NCBI GenBank assembly: GCA_013397075.1
Contig: VWZS01010873.1
Span: 62,001 to 126,000, forward strand
DNA from: Rhabdornis inornatus
Lineage: Eukaryota; Chordata; Aves; Passeriformes; Rhabdornithidae
Length of the DNA: 64,000 bases
Direction: 5' to 3'
Part shown: positions 12,716-26,520 of the stretch, one piece after another
Position numbering within the stretch: the stretch's first letter is position 1
Layout of the letters: each line of letters begins with the position of its first letter
Program-made: the position numbers and the translations under genes
The notes under the pieces: model-generated
Databases searched by the model: none
Seen by the model: only the letters and a program-made list of their open reading frames with translations
What the model was told of the DNA's origin: nothing

Positions 12716-15509
12716 ATGACAATGTATTTTCAATCTTAGTTTATACATAACCTGTTGCAAAACATACTAATTTATCTTCATTTCTGCGAAGAATGCACAT
12801 TTGCTTCTAATTGATCAGTGTCACTCTGAAAAAATCATCACATATTAATTGTATAAATTAAAGAGTATCATTATACTTTAGAACTTTCTAGCGGTCTCAG
12901 GTCTAAACTACTATTGATAATATGAAATAGAAGAGAGGATATAAGAGAAGAAAAGATGACATATTATCCTTTCCTCCAGATTTCACTGAGATGAAGTTAC
13001 TTGAGAGGGCATAGCAGATAAATCTTACATGTATTTTTCCCCCAATATGTTGGCTAAAACTGCTAAACCACTTGTTTAAACAGTTGGTCCTTAAGCTAAA
13101 GCATTTTAAAAGTTCTCCTGGTGTTTTCTTAATGAGTCATTAATATAAGAAGTTTAACATGGGGTCTGATCATGTTCAAACTCAATTTAATAGCAATTCT
13201 CCCACAGATGTGAAAACAAAAACATAGACGCTTATTCAGAAGAAAACAATTCTCAGTGAAATGGCTGTTTCTGACAGAGCTCTCTCTCTGCATGCTTTGG
13301 CTAAAAGGCATTGCCTACACTGAAATAGCTTTGTTTAAATAGTTATAGTCACATAGGAAAACCTGAGCTAGACATACAGTATGAACACAAGCAACGCCAT
13401 AGCGATCTGCATTGCCACGCCTTAATTCCAAGTTGTGTTCCAAAGAAGGTAGGATTCAAGGACAAACTTTAAAAAGTGAAGAACAGTGCCATAACATGTA
13501 AAAACAAATTAATTCATTAGAGGTGTACATTAAATCTCTAGACAGATACAAAATTGGGTTTAGGAAATTTTATAATGGTATCTGAAAAATATTCTAATAT
13601 TCTGCTTTTTTCTCAGCTCTTGGAGGCATAAGACAAACAGTTTCTGAAGAAGAACGATCTCAAAAAGGGCACTTTCTCTATTACCTAATGGGGTTATGCA
13701 CCTACTTTTAGACACCTTTTTTTAATCTGCAAATGAGATAAGAGTCTTATTTAATATTGATTACCCTGCACCCCAAAGAACAACACATCTTTCAAATGAA
13801 TTCTTTGTAAACAGAAGGTTTTTTAATTTGTTTTGCTGAGAGCAGATCAAAGATTTGGAATACTGGAATAGACCCAGAAGGCAAATTATCTCCTGTATCT
13901 TAACTGACATACTTCTGTATATAAATCATAAACACAATGTAAGACATTGTACATGCATTACACCTCTAGGTTAAAATATTACTTCAGCTAAGATAACCAT
14001 AGAAAAAATGCAATATTTAAACCATTCACTTACTTTTTGCCAAATATTCTGATACGCCAGTTTGCAAAAATGCCAACTACTGAATGAAATGTTATCCAAC
14101 GAATGTAACAAAGCACAATGGGGATAATAACTCACTTGAAGATCTTTAAAGAATTCCCAACTCTCACACTGTGCTGTCCATTCAGGATTACTGAAGCTCA
14201 CAGTTTTGTCCATTTGCAATGGGGACAAACTGTTACCCAATATAGTCAGCACATCAGGAGTTAACACATCACTTTCAGGATGCAAACCAGTTCTACCCCT
14301 CAACATTCTCACAGCTCTTCTTCATCTCTTCAGTTCGAGCATCTTAGATATTTCAGGAAGTTACATGAACCACATGAGAATAAAAAAACTACATATCATC
14401 ACTTCACCGAGTATCTTAGCTTCATAAATTTCATGAAGGAAGCAGACTGAGTATTGTCCTGCATCCCAGAAGCAGACTGTGTGAAAAACCTGTCCATAAC
14501 CCAAGAATCATGAATGCTGCTCTCTTTTACGTTTTAAGGTTAAAAATACAAGTAGGTCTAAAAAAGTGCAAGTATTTGTCAAATGAGCACCATATTAATA
14601 AACACTATTTATTAATAACCTCCTATTTAAAGTTGTGCATCAATATGCTAGAAGAGTAAATAACTTAATAAGATAAGGCATATTTATTATATAACACATA
14701 GCTATTTTTTTTTTTACATTTTAACACCTTTACATGGTAACTTCTATTGACCTTACTAGCTCAAATCTCTGAAAAATTTTAATTCACTTGCTTTAGGCAG
14801 TAAATACACTCGTTTTAACAACAAAGAGAGAAGAAAAAAGATGAAAATTAGTTGTATTCCACTACAGTCAAACTCTCATTCTTTCTCTTCTAGAAAACAG
14901 CATACACTGCTCCTTTTTTATCACTTCCATAACTCCTAAGAGGGGAAAAGCCTGAAGAGCTCTAAAGAGCTCTATAAAGTGGAGTCCACTATGCTCTTGT
15001 GAACCCTGGCTATGACTGTCACCTGTGCACAATCACTGATAGGGGAAATTTGTCTCCAAGAGGCTTCATTGTGAAAACTTTGCACACAAAAACGTGAAGC
15101 AGTATGAGAAGTAACAGGAAAATGAAAGATACTCTTTAGCATGAATTCTTTGTTCACATTAACAAAGGAAATTGTTTACACTTGAGAAATTAAAGGCTTT
15201 AGAAAAGGAATCAGGACATGTTTGCCACGTACAAGAAGTTACCAGATGACTTCAAGATAAGTTAAAGTGCTGTGACAAAGCTGAAAGGTTTTATGACTAT
15301 ATTGAAAGCTGAACTGTACCATGATTTTTATTTAATGAAGCAAGAAACACTGACATTAAAACACATTTGGAAGGGCAATAAATCCTGTGCCAGAGGCTTC
15401 CAGTCCTAAATGGCATGCTTGGCAACAAATTACAGTTGTTCTAGAAAAAAACAAAACAAAAAACAACACCAAAAGCTAGAAGACCACATGCTAAAAGTTA
15501 CAAAGTTAC

Positions 15510-15548
15510 CTTACTTGATCTTTTCCAACTCTTCCTCATTAGCATTGT
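15510..15548 (-). CDS. MCTP1: MCTP1 micro-exon: basic linker between first and second C2 domains
   Basis: This is a 39-base exon of exactly 13 codons, TMLMRKSWKRSSK. It begins and ends on codon boundaries. The acceptor is TTTTATTTTCAG and the donor GTAACTTT. Six of the 13 residues are Lys or Arg, giving a basic linker between C2A and C2B. The human protein has nearly the same sequence here and continues directly to FQTQSLRL, as the next exon does in this window. It is isolated between introns of 7.5 and 10.4 kb. Because its length is a multiple of three in phase 0, it could be skipped without a frameshift; whether it is a cassette exon is inference. Confidence 0.93.
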
Positions 15549-16985
15549 CTGAAAATAAAATAGAGCATTTTTATTACCTTTGCTCTGCAATACAGAAAAG
15601 GAGGCCAACAGTCCCAAACAGGGCAATTCACATTTAATCACCACTACAACTGAAGCAGCAACATGTACGCTCCAGCAACAGATACACACAAGATTGAAAT
15701 CCAGACAAGTAGCAGCCCTGTGCACACCCAGGTGTACTCTTCTGGGTGGTATGAGCGTCTCATTTCTGGAGACAATGCAGTACGTAAACTTGCAAGAAAG
15801 AAAAGACAGAAAGAACTAGATTAAAAAATGAAAGTAAATAAATGTGCCATTATGGATAGTGATTTCTATTCTGACTGATATTTGAATATTTATTTATTAT
15901 TTCTTAATAATAAAGTACTCCAATTTTCTGGAATATACTATTTTACTCACAGGTGAAGTCACAAAAGAGAAAACCTGCATGAGACTCCTGTGATGACATG
16001 AATCTATTACAAAATCTTTACAGCTATCACTGCTTGTTTCTTTCACAGCAGTAATAAACAGTTCTTTGGTTTGATAATTACATACATGAAATAGGAAAAA
16101 AAAGTTGTATCTTCACTCTTTTAAAAAGCCAAATCTCAGTTTCTCTGTCCCATTACCTAAACAATCTGAAAAACCTTAGCACTGCTAGGAGCCAAAGTAT
16201 TCAAGACAGATTCCTAATCATTAAATAAAAGAGACATTCTGGTCAAGTACGTTATGGAAGTTTTACCTGTGAACACAACTGTTGCTTAAAACATTTCTAC
16301 GGAAATGCAAAGAAATTAGTTAATACAACTTACTAAGGTTTAGAAGCCTGACGTTATTGATGCTGAGCAGCAATAAATCCAAGGCCAATAATTTCTATTG
16401 AAACTTTTGCAGTGGAAAACAAACATAACTTTAATTTTTTATTAACTGTTTCAAAAGCACTTGCTTTTTCAGATAATGGAAATAAATTTGAAATGAAAAT
16501 ATTTTCCTTGCTAAGAAATTAAATTATATTTTGGTGAAAAAAATTAAAATGAGAGAAAATATTTGGGGGTTTTATTTCTGAAATATACAGAAATTTTTCA
16601 AATAGACATAGCTTTCTGTGAGAAGAAAAATAACTAGCCACTGAGGAAACCTTTTAAATTGCAATGGACAGTTAAATCCTAAGCACTCTGCAGTAAGTTA
16701 ATAATAATTGTAGCATTGTGGCTCTGGAAAAGATACTAAATAGTTTATTAAGCTGGAGAATGCCATTTAACTCATTTTTCTAGGAGAAGCATGTAAGAAT
16801 TAAACAGGTTGAGCCCACAGCAGGCCCTGAAGAAAATCTGAGTTCCTGGATCCTGTCCAACACAGCAAAGCTTCTGTCTTCCTTCTGAATTCTACACAGC
16901 TATAGGTCAGAGCTTCACTGCGCTTCAGACCAGGTTGTTTGCAAGGAACAGAGTTAAGTCCTGACAGCTGAATTAACTATACAGG

Positions 16986-17200
16986 TTTCGATTAGATACA
17001 AGAAAGAAATTCTTCACCATGAGTGGTGAGGTACTGGAATTTGTCATCCAGGGAAGTTGTGGCTGCCCCATTCCTGCAAGTGTTCCAGGTCAGGTTGGAT
17101 GGGGCCCTGAGCAACCTGATCTAGTGGAAGAAGTTAAGTGGAACCAGACGATCTTTAAGGTCCCTTCCAAACCAAATCACACTATGACTCTTCCAACTCC
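16986..17200 (+). mobile_element. CR1 LINE 3' tail, sense
   Basis: This fragment carries the CR1 3' landmarks: a segment like AAGAAATTCTTCACC, then GTTGTGGCTGCCCCATTCCT, GTTGGATGGGGCCCTGAGCA and ATCTTTAAGGTCCCTTCCAA. It is of a different CR1 subfamily from the copy at 11945-12715, which has GATGCCCCATCCCTGGAAGT in the equivalent place. It is a truncated, inactive copy of about 215 bases. Confidence 0.88.
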
Positions 17201-17456
17201 GAGGAGTTCAGTTTGAGTAGCAGCTACAGAAATGTATGACCATCCTTGTTGAGTGCATTGGCATCATTATCAGCTGAAGCAGGATAAGCTGAACCCGTAA
17301 CTATCCTTACAAACCAATAAAATAAACACATATCACAGGGCAGATAAAGATGGATGATCTACACAGAACTTTTTAATCTGAAAATATTCCATGTCCTGAG
17401 TCTATCACTGGAGATTTTCTCTATGATGTTAATGTCCCTCTGGCAAATAAATAAAC

Positions 17457-17457
<1 letters not shown>

Positions 17458-17490
<33 letters not shown>
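17458..17490. repeat. AAT trinucleotide microsatellite
   Basis: Eleven consecutive AAT units lie in an otherwise ordinary AT-rich intron. Confidence 0.96.
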
Positions 17491-17491
<1 letters not shown>

Positions 17492-20400
17492 CTGCATTAT
17501 ATGATTTAATACAGCAAGCAAACTGACAGCCCATTAATGTTAATAGTTTCATATGAAACAAAAAATCCTAAGCATCATTTGAGACAGATTATTTTAGGGA
17601 AAAGCCAATGCCTTGCATTTTAATCTCAATAAATAACAATGTCCAAGTAGAACTCATATGTTTCTTTTTTTTCCATTTTCTTTGTTAGATTGCTGGCAGT
17701 GAGGAACAGTTGTCCCCAGTCTCTGCTGGTGCCAAAGCAGCGCTTCTTATCAAGCTACCAACTTTGTAATTTCCTGTAGCTGAAAACTGCCTGTTAAGAC
17801 CCAGGTAGGAAGCAGCTGTGGTAGTGAAGATATGGGTGACATGCAGCTCTGAAGAACTTGCTTACTGCAGGTTTTCCAGTGGTGGAATCTGTGCCCTGAA
17901 TGCTGATGGAAAAAGAGCCAGAAAAACTCACATGCATTACGGCACCCATGACTACAACACAAAACAGAATCTACAGGAAGCCCATACACATGCATGAAAT
18001 CACAAACACCACACTAGCACACAGGGCACCACATGTATCCAAAAGGAAATAATAAACACTGTCAGAATTAAAGTAAGAAGACAAGCTTTGTTGGAGAAGG
18101 TCTAACAAAAAAAATCAATTAATTGCTACTTTTGACTTCTTTTAAACTAGTCATCAAAAAGATAAATTAATGAAAAATACAGAAAGTACATCATAACCAC
18201 ATTATTTTTTATGAAGAGTTAAAATTCACAAATATTTAGAGCTCACAGGTTTTCACATTTTTATATACACATACTTCTCTCATATTTATTTATTTTACGT
18301 CTTTTTAGTTTATACTGGTTACCTAAGCTATCTGTCCCCTCAAAGCAGTAAAACTGAAATGCCAAATTAATGTAAAGGACAAGTACTTCTAAAAAGAACA
18401 AATCAAACACAAATTAATTGTTGGAACTAATGCTCCTGCAACTTACTGCCTCAGGCTGGAAATAGATTAAACTTTTCTTGAATATTAAAACCTTTCTAAT
18501 TTTTATAGTCATATAAAAAATAATTCATTTGTCAATTTTGATTCATAATTTGTGATTGTTTATAAACCACAACGAATTAATTGCCTTCACATGTCAAAAC
18601 TACAGGACTTCTAATAACTTTAGATATGTTATGCTTCTATTCATGTAAACAGTTTGAATGAGACATTACAAGATTATTACTTTAAATGTTGACATTTTTA
18701 TGCCCTTGGAGAAGTACCAGGTTGCAAATAGCAAAGATATAGACAAGATTTTCTAGAAATTTTGATTTGTTTATCTGCCCATAATCTTGAATAGTATTGA
18801 ATAGTATTCAATAAATCCAGGCTATTTCTAAGTTTTCTTCAAATAAAATGTACCACAAAAATTGTCCTTATTTATTAAACTGATTTACTGAATCTATTTA
18901 TGATTGAAATTATGTCCAATACCTTCTACTGAAAAAACACAACTGTAAATTACTTAGGCACTGTTTTCCACAGTCCACCAGGACTCAAAAGTAAATATTT
19001 CTCTTTTCTAGTCAGTGTAACATAGTTTTGCATACAGTTAATATTTTTAATTGATACCTGAATCCCAAAATGTAATGTTTTGATCTGAGGAAATGGGGCT
19101 TTCCAGCTACAACTCTCAAGATCATCTCATCAGTCAGTACACATAAAATCTGAATTTCATCAGAATTTTTTCAGAAAGGGAAAAAAATGTTCCTGTGTCA
19201 ACCAAGTGTCTCTATCATTTCATTTCACACCTCAAGTCTTCATCCAAAACAAAACAACCTATTACTGTGTCAAACCGTCTGCTAAAATCATTTGCAGTAA
19301 CACCTCTCTCACAGACAAGTGGTAATATACAACTAGGCCCTGAATTCATCCCATTTAACTTCAAACTTGCACATGGAGTATCTTATCCTCCAGCAGCATC
19401 AATATTTCTTAGGCAGTGTGACAGGATGCATTTTCCTGCAACATACACCTACATTATTTTGAAACACCAATAAAATGCTTTGTGAGACCTGTCCTCCAAC
19501 AACACAGCCTCAGAAGACTTTTCCTTTACCTGAACATCAATGCATGACCTCCAAAACAGCCTCACTGCAGTTCAGGCAGTGAAAGGACCTCTTTGGAAAG
19601 TATAATCAGCAGCAAAAAGTTACCAAACAACACATCACAAACAGCAAGCCTTGTTTAAAAGGGCTCAATTTGAAATACAGCTAGAGGCAGGCCCAAAATA
19701 CATGCTCAATATACCATGTGGTTTCTGTGGCTACATGGGAAAGCTAACACTTCTTGTTTTGAAGCTGTTCTATCTTTTTATTTCCCCCATGGTCCTAATA
19801 AACACTCTCATTTTAAACACAATGGAATTATAGTACCTGCAATTTAAGTACTTCCAGGTAATTTCTGTAATCTTCATCTTTATGATTTAACCATTTAACA
19901 CCATTTTTGTGTAAGAACATGCAAGTCAAATGGTAAAATATTACCCTAATTACATAATTACTTGCAACTCTTAATTGCAAGCAATGTAAGAGTTATCACC
20001 TGAGCAAAAGAAAAGCTATTCAGGAGAAAATTTATTTTTCAAATGTATACTATATAGGGATGTCAAACCAACAGGATTTAAGGACATTTGCAATGACAGG
20101 AAAACACTCCACATGATGTGAAGAGACAGTGTATCTGTGTCTTCTATGCATCAGTCATTAATGCATACTTAAAAGTGCTCAGGTTTTTATCTATATATTT
20201 CAACTACACTCCAACTATTACCTGTATAGAGATATCCAAGTAGAGGGGGATCATCAATCATTTAAACAGCGCGTTACACAGACTGCAAAGGTGGAAGTTG
20301 CTTTTAGTGCTGCTTCATATGTTCCACATTTTCAAGAGTGGAAAAGAATTTGTCTTACTCCTCTAATGTAATATTTGAAAATTTATTGACTTCAATCACT

Positions 20401-23086
20401 TTCATTTCAACAAAAATACCCTATTACAAGACCTTTCAAAAGCAGCCAAAGATGACAGTTCAACTGGAGTGGTAGATTTTGTAATATACCTGCTACTTTG
20501 AGGGTAAATAAAATCTAATAAATAAATAAGTACATGTAATAACTGAAAGAAGCTAATTGAGTCTTGTACTATTAAACCCCTAAAACATTACACATACAGC
20601 AATTCCACATTAATTTTGTAGGTCATCTTCCCTGCATTGTGACACAAATTCTCTGATTTTATTGCAACTTCACCAGAACTGCTCTGTGATCCATATCTAG
20701 GGAAGACTGGTTAGCAATAATAAATATTAAGCTTCAGATTAGGCATCTGATTCTTAATTGGAATCTTGGGCATTTTCAGACTGAAGCTGTACATAACAGT
20801 TTAAATGGGAAGAAAATTTGGTGACCTGAGCTAAATTTAAAAAAGCTAATAATGAAATGTGTAATAACATAAATCAAATTCTTCATCCTATTACAAGTCA
20901 GTTGGATATTAAAAAGTTGCTAACCAATGGTGTCCCAATACTTTCAACATTCAGTTGCTGGTTTATGAACACCCATATGAAAAACATCTTACTCTGTAGG
21001 GTCTTCATTTCACTTTCTCACCTCTAATTTTCTGGAGCACTCAGCATAATAGCAGACAACACGAGGCAGCACAGTAGTTATGCTCTGTGTATGATGAAGG
21101 AAGGAAACAAATGTGCTGTCCACATAATGGTATACCACATAAAAATACAGTGCTTCTGTGTAGCATGGTTTAGGATTATGGCAGGATACTGCCAAAGCAA
21201 CTTGGAAAAACAGGTCTTACCCATAAGAAAAAAAAATAAAAAATTAAATTAATTTCTTAATTTAAGTAACAAAGACTCTTGTGGTGTAAATTTGCAAGAC
21301 AGAATTCTGAGTTGTATGGACAAACATACAAAAAAAAAAAGAAAAATACAATGCTTATACAAGCTAGATGCACATAATCACCATATTCCACTATTTTTTT
21401 TAAGTGCTAACAGAACATTATGAGGAAAATTAACAGAATAAAACCATTTTCAAAATTCTGCATCTTTGGATTACTACATACCAGACATTTAGTTCCAGTA
21501 ACTGACTTCCTAGGCTATTTAATATTACCCGGGAGAAAAATTTAAAAAGAACGCTAGTACAATCTGCCAGTACTCCACGGGTACGCAACAGGATGTCTCA
21601 CACTACAGCATACAGAAATGTATCTGGTCTCACAAAAACCATGAGGCTGACCATATTCATGGACATTTTCATCACAGTAATGCTATTTCTTGGCCTCTGC
21701 TGCAACCTGTTCCCTGAGGCAGGGCAAGCAGGTTCATTGTTACTGGATCCTTAGGGGTGGATTAAAACAAAACTACACCAAATAAGCAATGTAACAAAAA
21801 ATTTCATTAGAACTAGTGCTTTGAAACCAGAACTGGGAAAAAAAAGTGGAAAAGGGGTGTACAGCTGTTTTGGAGTGTTTGATCATCTTAAGAACGGAAA
21901 ATTCGAAAGAGAAAAAGAAAGAAAAAGAGATAGTAGAAGAGAAAAAAAGGTATCACCACCCATGGATTCTGTGATGTGTGGGTGATTATGGCCCACGGTT
22001 TTGATGTACAGTCCTGGTCCATCAGAGGCAGAGGCCGGCAAAAATTGGGGGGTTATAACCCTGGCTCTTCTAGTAAATGTCCCAAAACCCCCTGGATGAA
22101 TTCTGGGCATGCAGAACAGTCTTCTTCCTGGAAGATTCTGGAAATCTGGCTGTGTTGAAAGTGCGGGGGAGGGTTGAGTGTATGTGTGTGTCTGTGTTCA
22201 TGTGCCTCGGCAAACTTTGTGAGCAAACTTTCTGAGTTCTGTGGCTGCACAGTGGCAGCTCACAATGTGGGAAAGAGACTGGCATAAAAATTCCAACAAA
22301 ACACTGTCCCACTTCCACAGGTTCCATTGCTTAGTGGCACTTTTTCGATTAATTTGAAAACAGCTTGTTTAAGGCAAAATTTAGCTGCAAGGTCCAAATG
22401 CTTCCCTACAGCCTCTCTGAGGCCAAAGGAATCCATGCTATTTAACAACCTCTCAGAGTGAGAATCATCTCTTCTATTTCTGCCACAGTTCTACTGCTCA
22501 AGTAAAAGTCACAAAAGCTAGTAGAATATAATAAAAAAGAGTTTGTAACAACTAAGAGCATCTAGAAGCCTAGAAACTTTTCACTTACAACTATGCAGCT
22601 CAGGAAAGTAAGACTGACGAAGGAATTACAATAAACTTAGAAAATCATACAATTTTTGTAATTAAAATGTAAATTAAAAAAAACTGAAAAGCATCAAATA
22701 ATCCTTTAACATTAGATGCCAAAAAGCAGAAACACTACCTTTTTCAACTTTATTTTCCGCATGGAATAGGATTTAAATATTCCTATATAGAGATAGCAGA
22801 CTAGGTCCAAAATTCTTAACCAATGGTTTACTGATGTTCCCCTATATTAATCAGCACCATTCACCTACAACTGACTTTACCTGATCCATCCAGTACTAAC
22901 TACATAAGGGAGGGTCCAACTCAGGTGAAATATGCTGTACTATACCAGAAATGTCATTCAGTGTTATCTTATGAATTAGAAAAGTCAAATTAATCTCATA
23001 ATTTGAGATTTACTCTTGTGCTTTATGTCATCCAACCACAGACCAATCATAGGAGTAACGACATTTATTAAATTACTTAAAATTAC

Positions 23087-23192
23087 CACTTCCCGCTGGT
23101 CTCCTGGAGCCAACAGAACAGACAGGAATATACTTCCCAGGTCATGGTCAGGATAATGAGGATCCTTCAGACTCAAGGTAACATCTGTTTGC
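23087..23192 (-). CDS. MCTP1: MCTP1 exon: end of first C2 domain
   Basis: This 106-base exon completes an Arg codon with its first base and then encodes 35 residues: QTDVTLSLKDPHYPDHDLGS, then IFLSVLLAPGDQREV. These are the last strands of C2A. The human protein has RPTDVTLTLKDPHYPDHDLG followed by ILLSVILTPKEGESRDV, so the C-terminal few residues are the least conserved and this copy is slightly shorter there. The acceptor is TTTTGCCTCCTAG and the donor GTAATTTT. I placed the 3' boundary after GTG because the next exon begins ACA ATG CTA ATG, which gives V-T-M-L-M as in the human protein. A longer reading of this frame into the intron has no support. Confidence 0.94.
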
Positions 23193-23742
23193 CTAGGAGG
23201 CAAAAAGCTATGCATTTACTTAGACTTCAGACTCTTAGATAATGAAATTTCTCAATCGTAAGAATTGAAGGCATCTGAATTTATACGAACCTACTTAGAA
23301 AACAGTGTCACAAACTTTCCCTATTTCTATTTTTAAGTATTTCTGCTGAATGCTCATAAAAAACACTAAATACTTTTACTCTGTATTAAGCATTTACATG
23401 TACCAAAGTAATTCAATTCAAAATGTAACATTAATGGATTAAAAAACAGAAAAAAAATTCAAGAATTAGGGGTGATGCTGTGAATGAAGCTAATATGAAA
23501 ACAAGATTAAAGTGGTTATAAAACAAACTTCTCCATGGACATTGTAAAAATGTGCATAATCAGCTAATAAATTATCATTTATAATACAATAATTTCTTAA
23601 ATGTAAGTGGTTTTCTTTGGTTGGTTTTATGCTGTGTGGCTTTATATAATTATTTTCTAGCGTCATGTTTTAATTACAACTCCACAAACATGGTGTTAGC
23701 ATACATATATAAAAACATTCCATAGGCTTGTTTGTGTCATAC
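23193..23742 (-). other. MCTP1 short intron within C2A
   Basis: This 550-base intron has a clear acceptor pyrimidine tract (TTTTTGCCTCCTAG). I see no repeats in it. Confidence 0.9.
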
Positions 23743-23822
23743 CTGTTTAATTCCAATGAAGTAAGATCCAAAAATGCTGAACCAATGAAGTCATCTTGAA
23801 GTCCAAAGTCATAATCAAATAC
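23743..23822 (-). CDS. MCTP1: MCTP1 exon: calcium-binding loop 3 of first C2 domain
   Basis: This 80-base exon has 26 full codons and two bases of a split Arg codon. It reads VFDYDFGLQDDFIGSAFLDL and ends TSLELN. The Asp residues of VFDYDFGLQDD are the expected loop-3 calcium ligands of C2A. Together with the two loop-1 aspartates from the preceding exons, the acidic set looks complete, so this C2 should be competent for calcium binding (family knowledge plus inference). The acceptor is TGCATCATAG and the donor GTATGACA. It is too short to appear as an ordinary open reading frame and was found by family motif. Confidence 0.94.
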
Positions 23823-26377
23823 CTATGATGCACAAGTGTATTTTTTAGTACTAGAAATCTTTCTTTCTTTAGAGCTTTTCTGACTATGAATCACTCTTGA
23901 AACTCCTTTTCCAGAGTTGTAGCTTAATGTTTCCCACTTGTTGAATCAGGACTACCTGACAGTAACCTGAAACTTTCTGGCCAGAAAATCAAGCTTGAAA
24001 CTACTTGCTTATAAGTCAGACTACATCATCTAGAGACACTGGTGTATACTACTACTACTAGACTACACATGTGAACGACAGCAATTTTATTAAAAAAAAA
24101 AAACGAGGAAACATTTTTATAAACATAGGCATTGAAAGAAGGAAGATCAAAACAATAAATAAAGTTAAGCAGAATCACTGATTTCTTATAAACTGATTCC
24201 TTTATGAATTCTTCAAAATGGAAGCANTCTGCTATGAGGACTCTGCCTCCTAATTTGCTACCTAAAAGAGAAAATGCCTTGATATAAATTTACTGACAGG
24301 AATCTGGCCAGTACATCAGATGATATTATTTGAGATGGGTTATGACTTTCTAAATCCGAATAAAGAATAGCAAATAATGTGGAGGCAGCTATTGAAGGGA
24401 AATAAACAAAAAGGTGGAGAGCAACAAAGAAAAGTTGCAAAGCAAATAAAAAAATTCAGAAAAAGAGAAAAGATCAATTATCAAAATCAACTTTTAATGT
24501 AAGTTTTTTTTTTAAACATGAGGTTTTCTGAGGACTAGAATGTATCTTCAGCTAAGTAAGAATGAGACTTATGAACACCTTGTGAGGAGAAAGGAGAAAA
24601 TTTAACTGAGATATGACAGGACTATGTTCAATGTCTTCAGCTCTAAAATAAGTGCTTGAACTATTGTAGTACGCAAAGACTTCCAAGATGCAAAACAGTT
24701 CATCTTCTACAAATACCTTAATATGGACGGGGTTAAGACAGTGGTAACAGAAATCCAGTGGCCCAAAGGCTACAGCACAGTTGCACAACTTGGTGTGTTG
24801 GATACAAGTATGTGAGCACAAGTCTCTCACATGCATTGATCTGCCTGAGTGTGCACCCTTGCATTTTTTGTAACTGTTAGTCATTCCAGTGGGAAAAGAA
24901 AGCAAATAATGAAATCTCAGTTCAAGGTGCAAAGTCAAAATTGTTTTCTCATTCTCTTTTCCTCTACAAATTATCAGGGTGAAAATACCAAGTAAGTATT
25001 TTTAGGTGACTTAGAAAAATTAAATCATGTCTTAAAATATCTGTATGAGCTGTAAACCTAAAATACTTCACACAGTGTGTTCAAACTACAACCATGACAG
25101 ACACTATATCACTTGACACACTTCTCCTAGGGGAAAAAATTACACAACCCACTGCAGGGCGGGTACTTGGCATAAATCAACTACAACAGGTGGCTACACT
25201 TCAAGTCTTTGCATCTTCCTCTCTTTCACCTGTTCATTCCTTATGAGTCACTAAACATAATAAAGGCAGGAAAATGCCATTTGAGGATTCTTATTGTCTT
25301 TTAAGTTTTTCCACTAACAATGTACTTTGTCTGAGCAGCATGAAACACAGCACTGATTAATACTCAAAGGATGTTTAAGTGGCATTGCCCTACTAAAATA
25401 ATTTGAATTTCAGTTAAAGATTTTGTCATTAATTTTAGATTAAGACTGATACTGATCTAAAACATCATGTAATTTCAGAGCAACTAAGAGAATTACATAG
25501 GTAAACCAAGTTTTCATACTTCCTCAAGTATTTTCAATGTATTCATGTTTTATTTTGAATCCTAGGGCTACAGTTTTTTAAAATACGTTTTCTGGAATAT
25601 AATTTTTGTCTACTTTGTGTTACACAACTAAGAATCACTTTTGAATATAGATCACCATAAACTACTGGGGTCGGAAAAGCACCTTTCTCTTCTGTGGGTC
25701 TAAAACAATCATCACAGTTTTTCTAGTTTTCATTCCAATAGCGACATCTAAGAAATACTAGTTGCTCTGCTGCTTATTAGTCAGAACATTGCTGGCCACT
25801 TTTCCATCTCAACTCAAGCAATCTGTTATTTCAGAATAATTGGTGCCTCTAACACGACAAAATCATCCTCACCTGTGATTTACAAAGGACAGCTACAATG
25901 TAAAAATTGTAAGAGCAGAAAATGGTATGAAACATAGAAGCAAACTCGCTGTGTTCCATACAAACAGAAAAATTAAAAACTTACGATAATCAGGCATACG
26001 TCTCAATAAATTCTCAAACTGACCTCAGAAGTGAACTGCTTTTAATGGGACAGATTACGCTTCATATCATCATTATGCAGTGATATTTCCATAAATAAAA
26101 TGGATCATGAAATACAATTTACTTTCTCTGTTTTTCTGCTAAGAAATATAAAAAAAATATGACCCGAAGTAAACAAAAACGCCTGTATATTTGCCACTTT
26201 TAAAAATCATTATTCTACAGACAAAATTCAAATAATCTTCACTCTAATAGTCTTTAGTAAAGCGCTATCGCACAATAAATTTTTCAGCATACAAAAATCA
26301 CAAAACTTGAATTCTTCCACTAATACTTCTGTTGTAACTTATCAGACATACTGGCGTATTACAAACTGGTGTCTTAC
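23823..26377 (-). other. MCTP1 intron within C2A
   Basis: This 2.6 kb intron contains a single ambiguous base at 24227. A 128-codon open frame lies antisense at 24552-24938, but it has no recognisable domain or splice context and I do not call it a gene. No repeat family was recognised. Confidence 0.85.
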
Positions 26378-26520
26378 CTTTATATACAGTGGTTCTCTTA
26401 GGTTATCTATAAGAATGTAAGCTTTTTCTTCCCACACAGGATTAAGGTTCTTGTATACTGTTTTACTTCTAAATACTTCTTTTCCTCCAAGTTTGAACTT
26501 GACATATGGATCACTTGTTC
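26378..26520 (-). CDS. MCTP1: MCTP1 exon: core of first C2 domain
   Basis: This 143-base exon supplies two bases that complete a glycine codon, then 47 codons starting TSDPYVKFKLGGKEVFRSK and ending REPLYIK. It is the central part of C2A. It holds the second loop-1 Asp in the SDPYVKF signature, the basic strand-4 region (KLGGKEVFRSK) and the NLNPVWEE motif typical of type I C2 domains. The acceptor is TCTTTACCAG and the donor GTAAGACA. Joined to the exon at 30070-30184 it gives DRGGTSDPYVKF, the expected family sequence. The translation stays open for a few residues into the intron, so an uncorrected reading frame runs past the true exon end. Confidence 0.96.

Larger units (their letters stand above)
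5133..15509 (-). other. MCTP1 intron between micro-exon and C2B exon
   Basis: This 10.4 kb intron is mostly unremarkable AT-rich sequence. It holds a 39-base tandem duplication (10633-10711), a CR1 3' end (about 11945-12715) and a second copy of part of that CR1 bracketed by single Ns (11283-11704). Human MCTP1 has an isoform with extra residues between the linker and C2B. I looked for such an exon here by motif and did not find one I could support. Confidence 0.8.
15549..23086 (-). other. MCTP1 intron between C2A and micro-exon
   Basis: This 7.5 kb intron has one CR1 tail (about 16986-17200) and an AAT microsatellite (17458-17490). The stretch about 21960-22260 is slightly richer in G and C than its surroundings, but I cannot assign it to a family. 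No further exon was recognised. Confidence 0.8.

Noticed and set aside
13971..14312. Antisense frame considered as an extra MCTP1 exon between linker and C2B
   Set aside because: No similarity to MCTP1 or to any C2 domain was seen, and the flanking exons already join in frame as in the known protein.
24552..24938. 128-codon antisense open frame inside an MCTP1 intron
   Set aside because: No recognisable domain or splice or promoter context. The length is possible by chance in 64 kb. I keep it only as a note.
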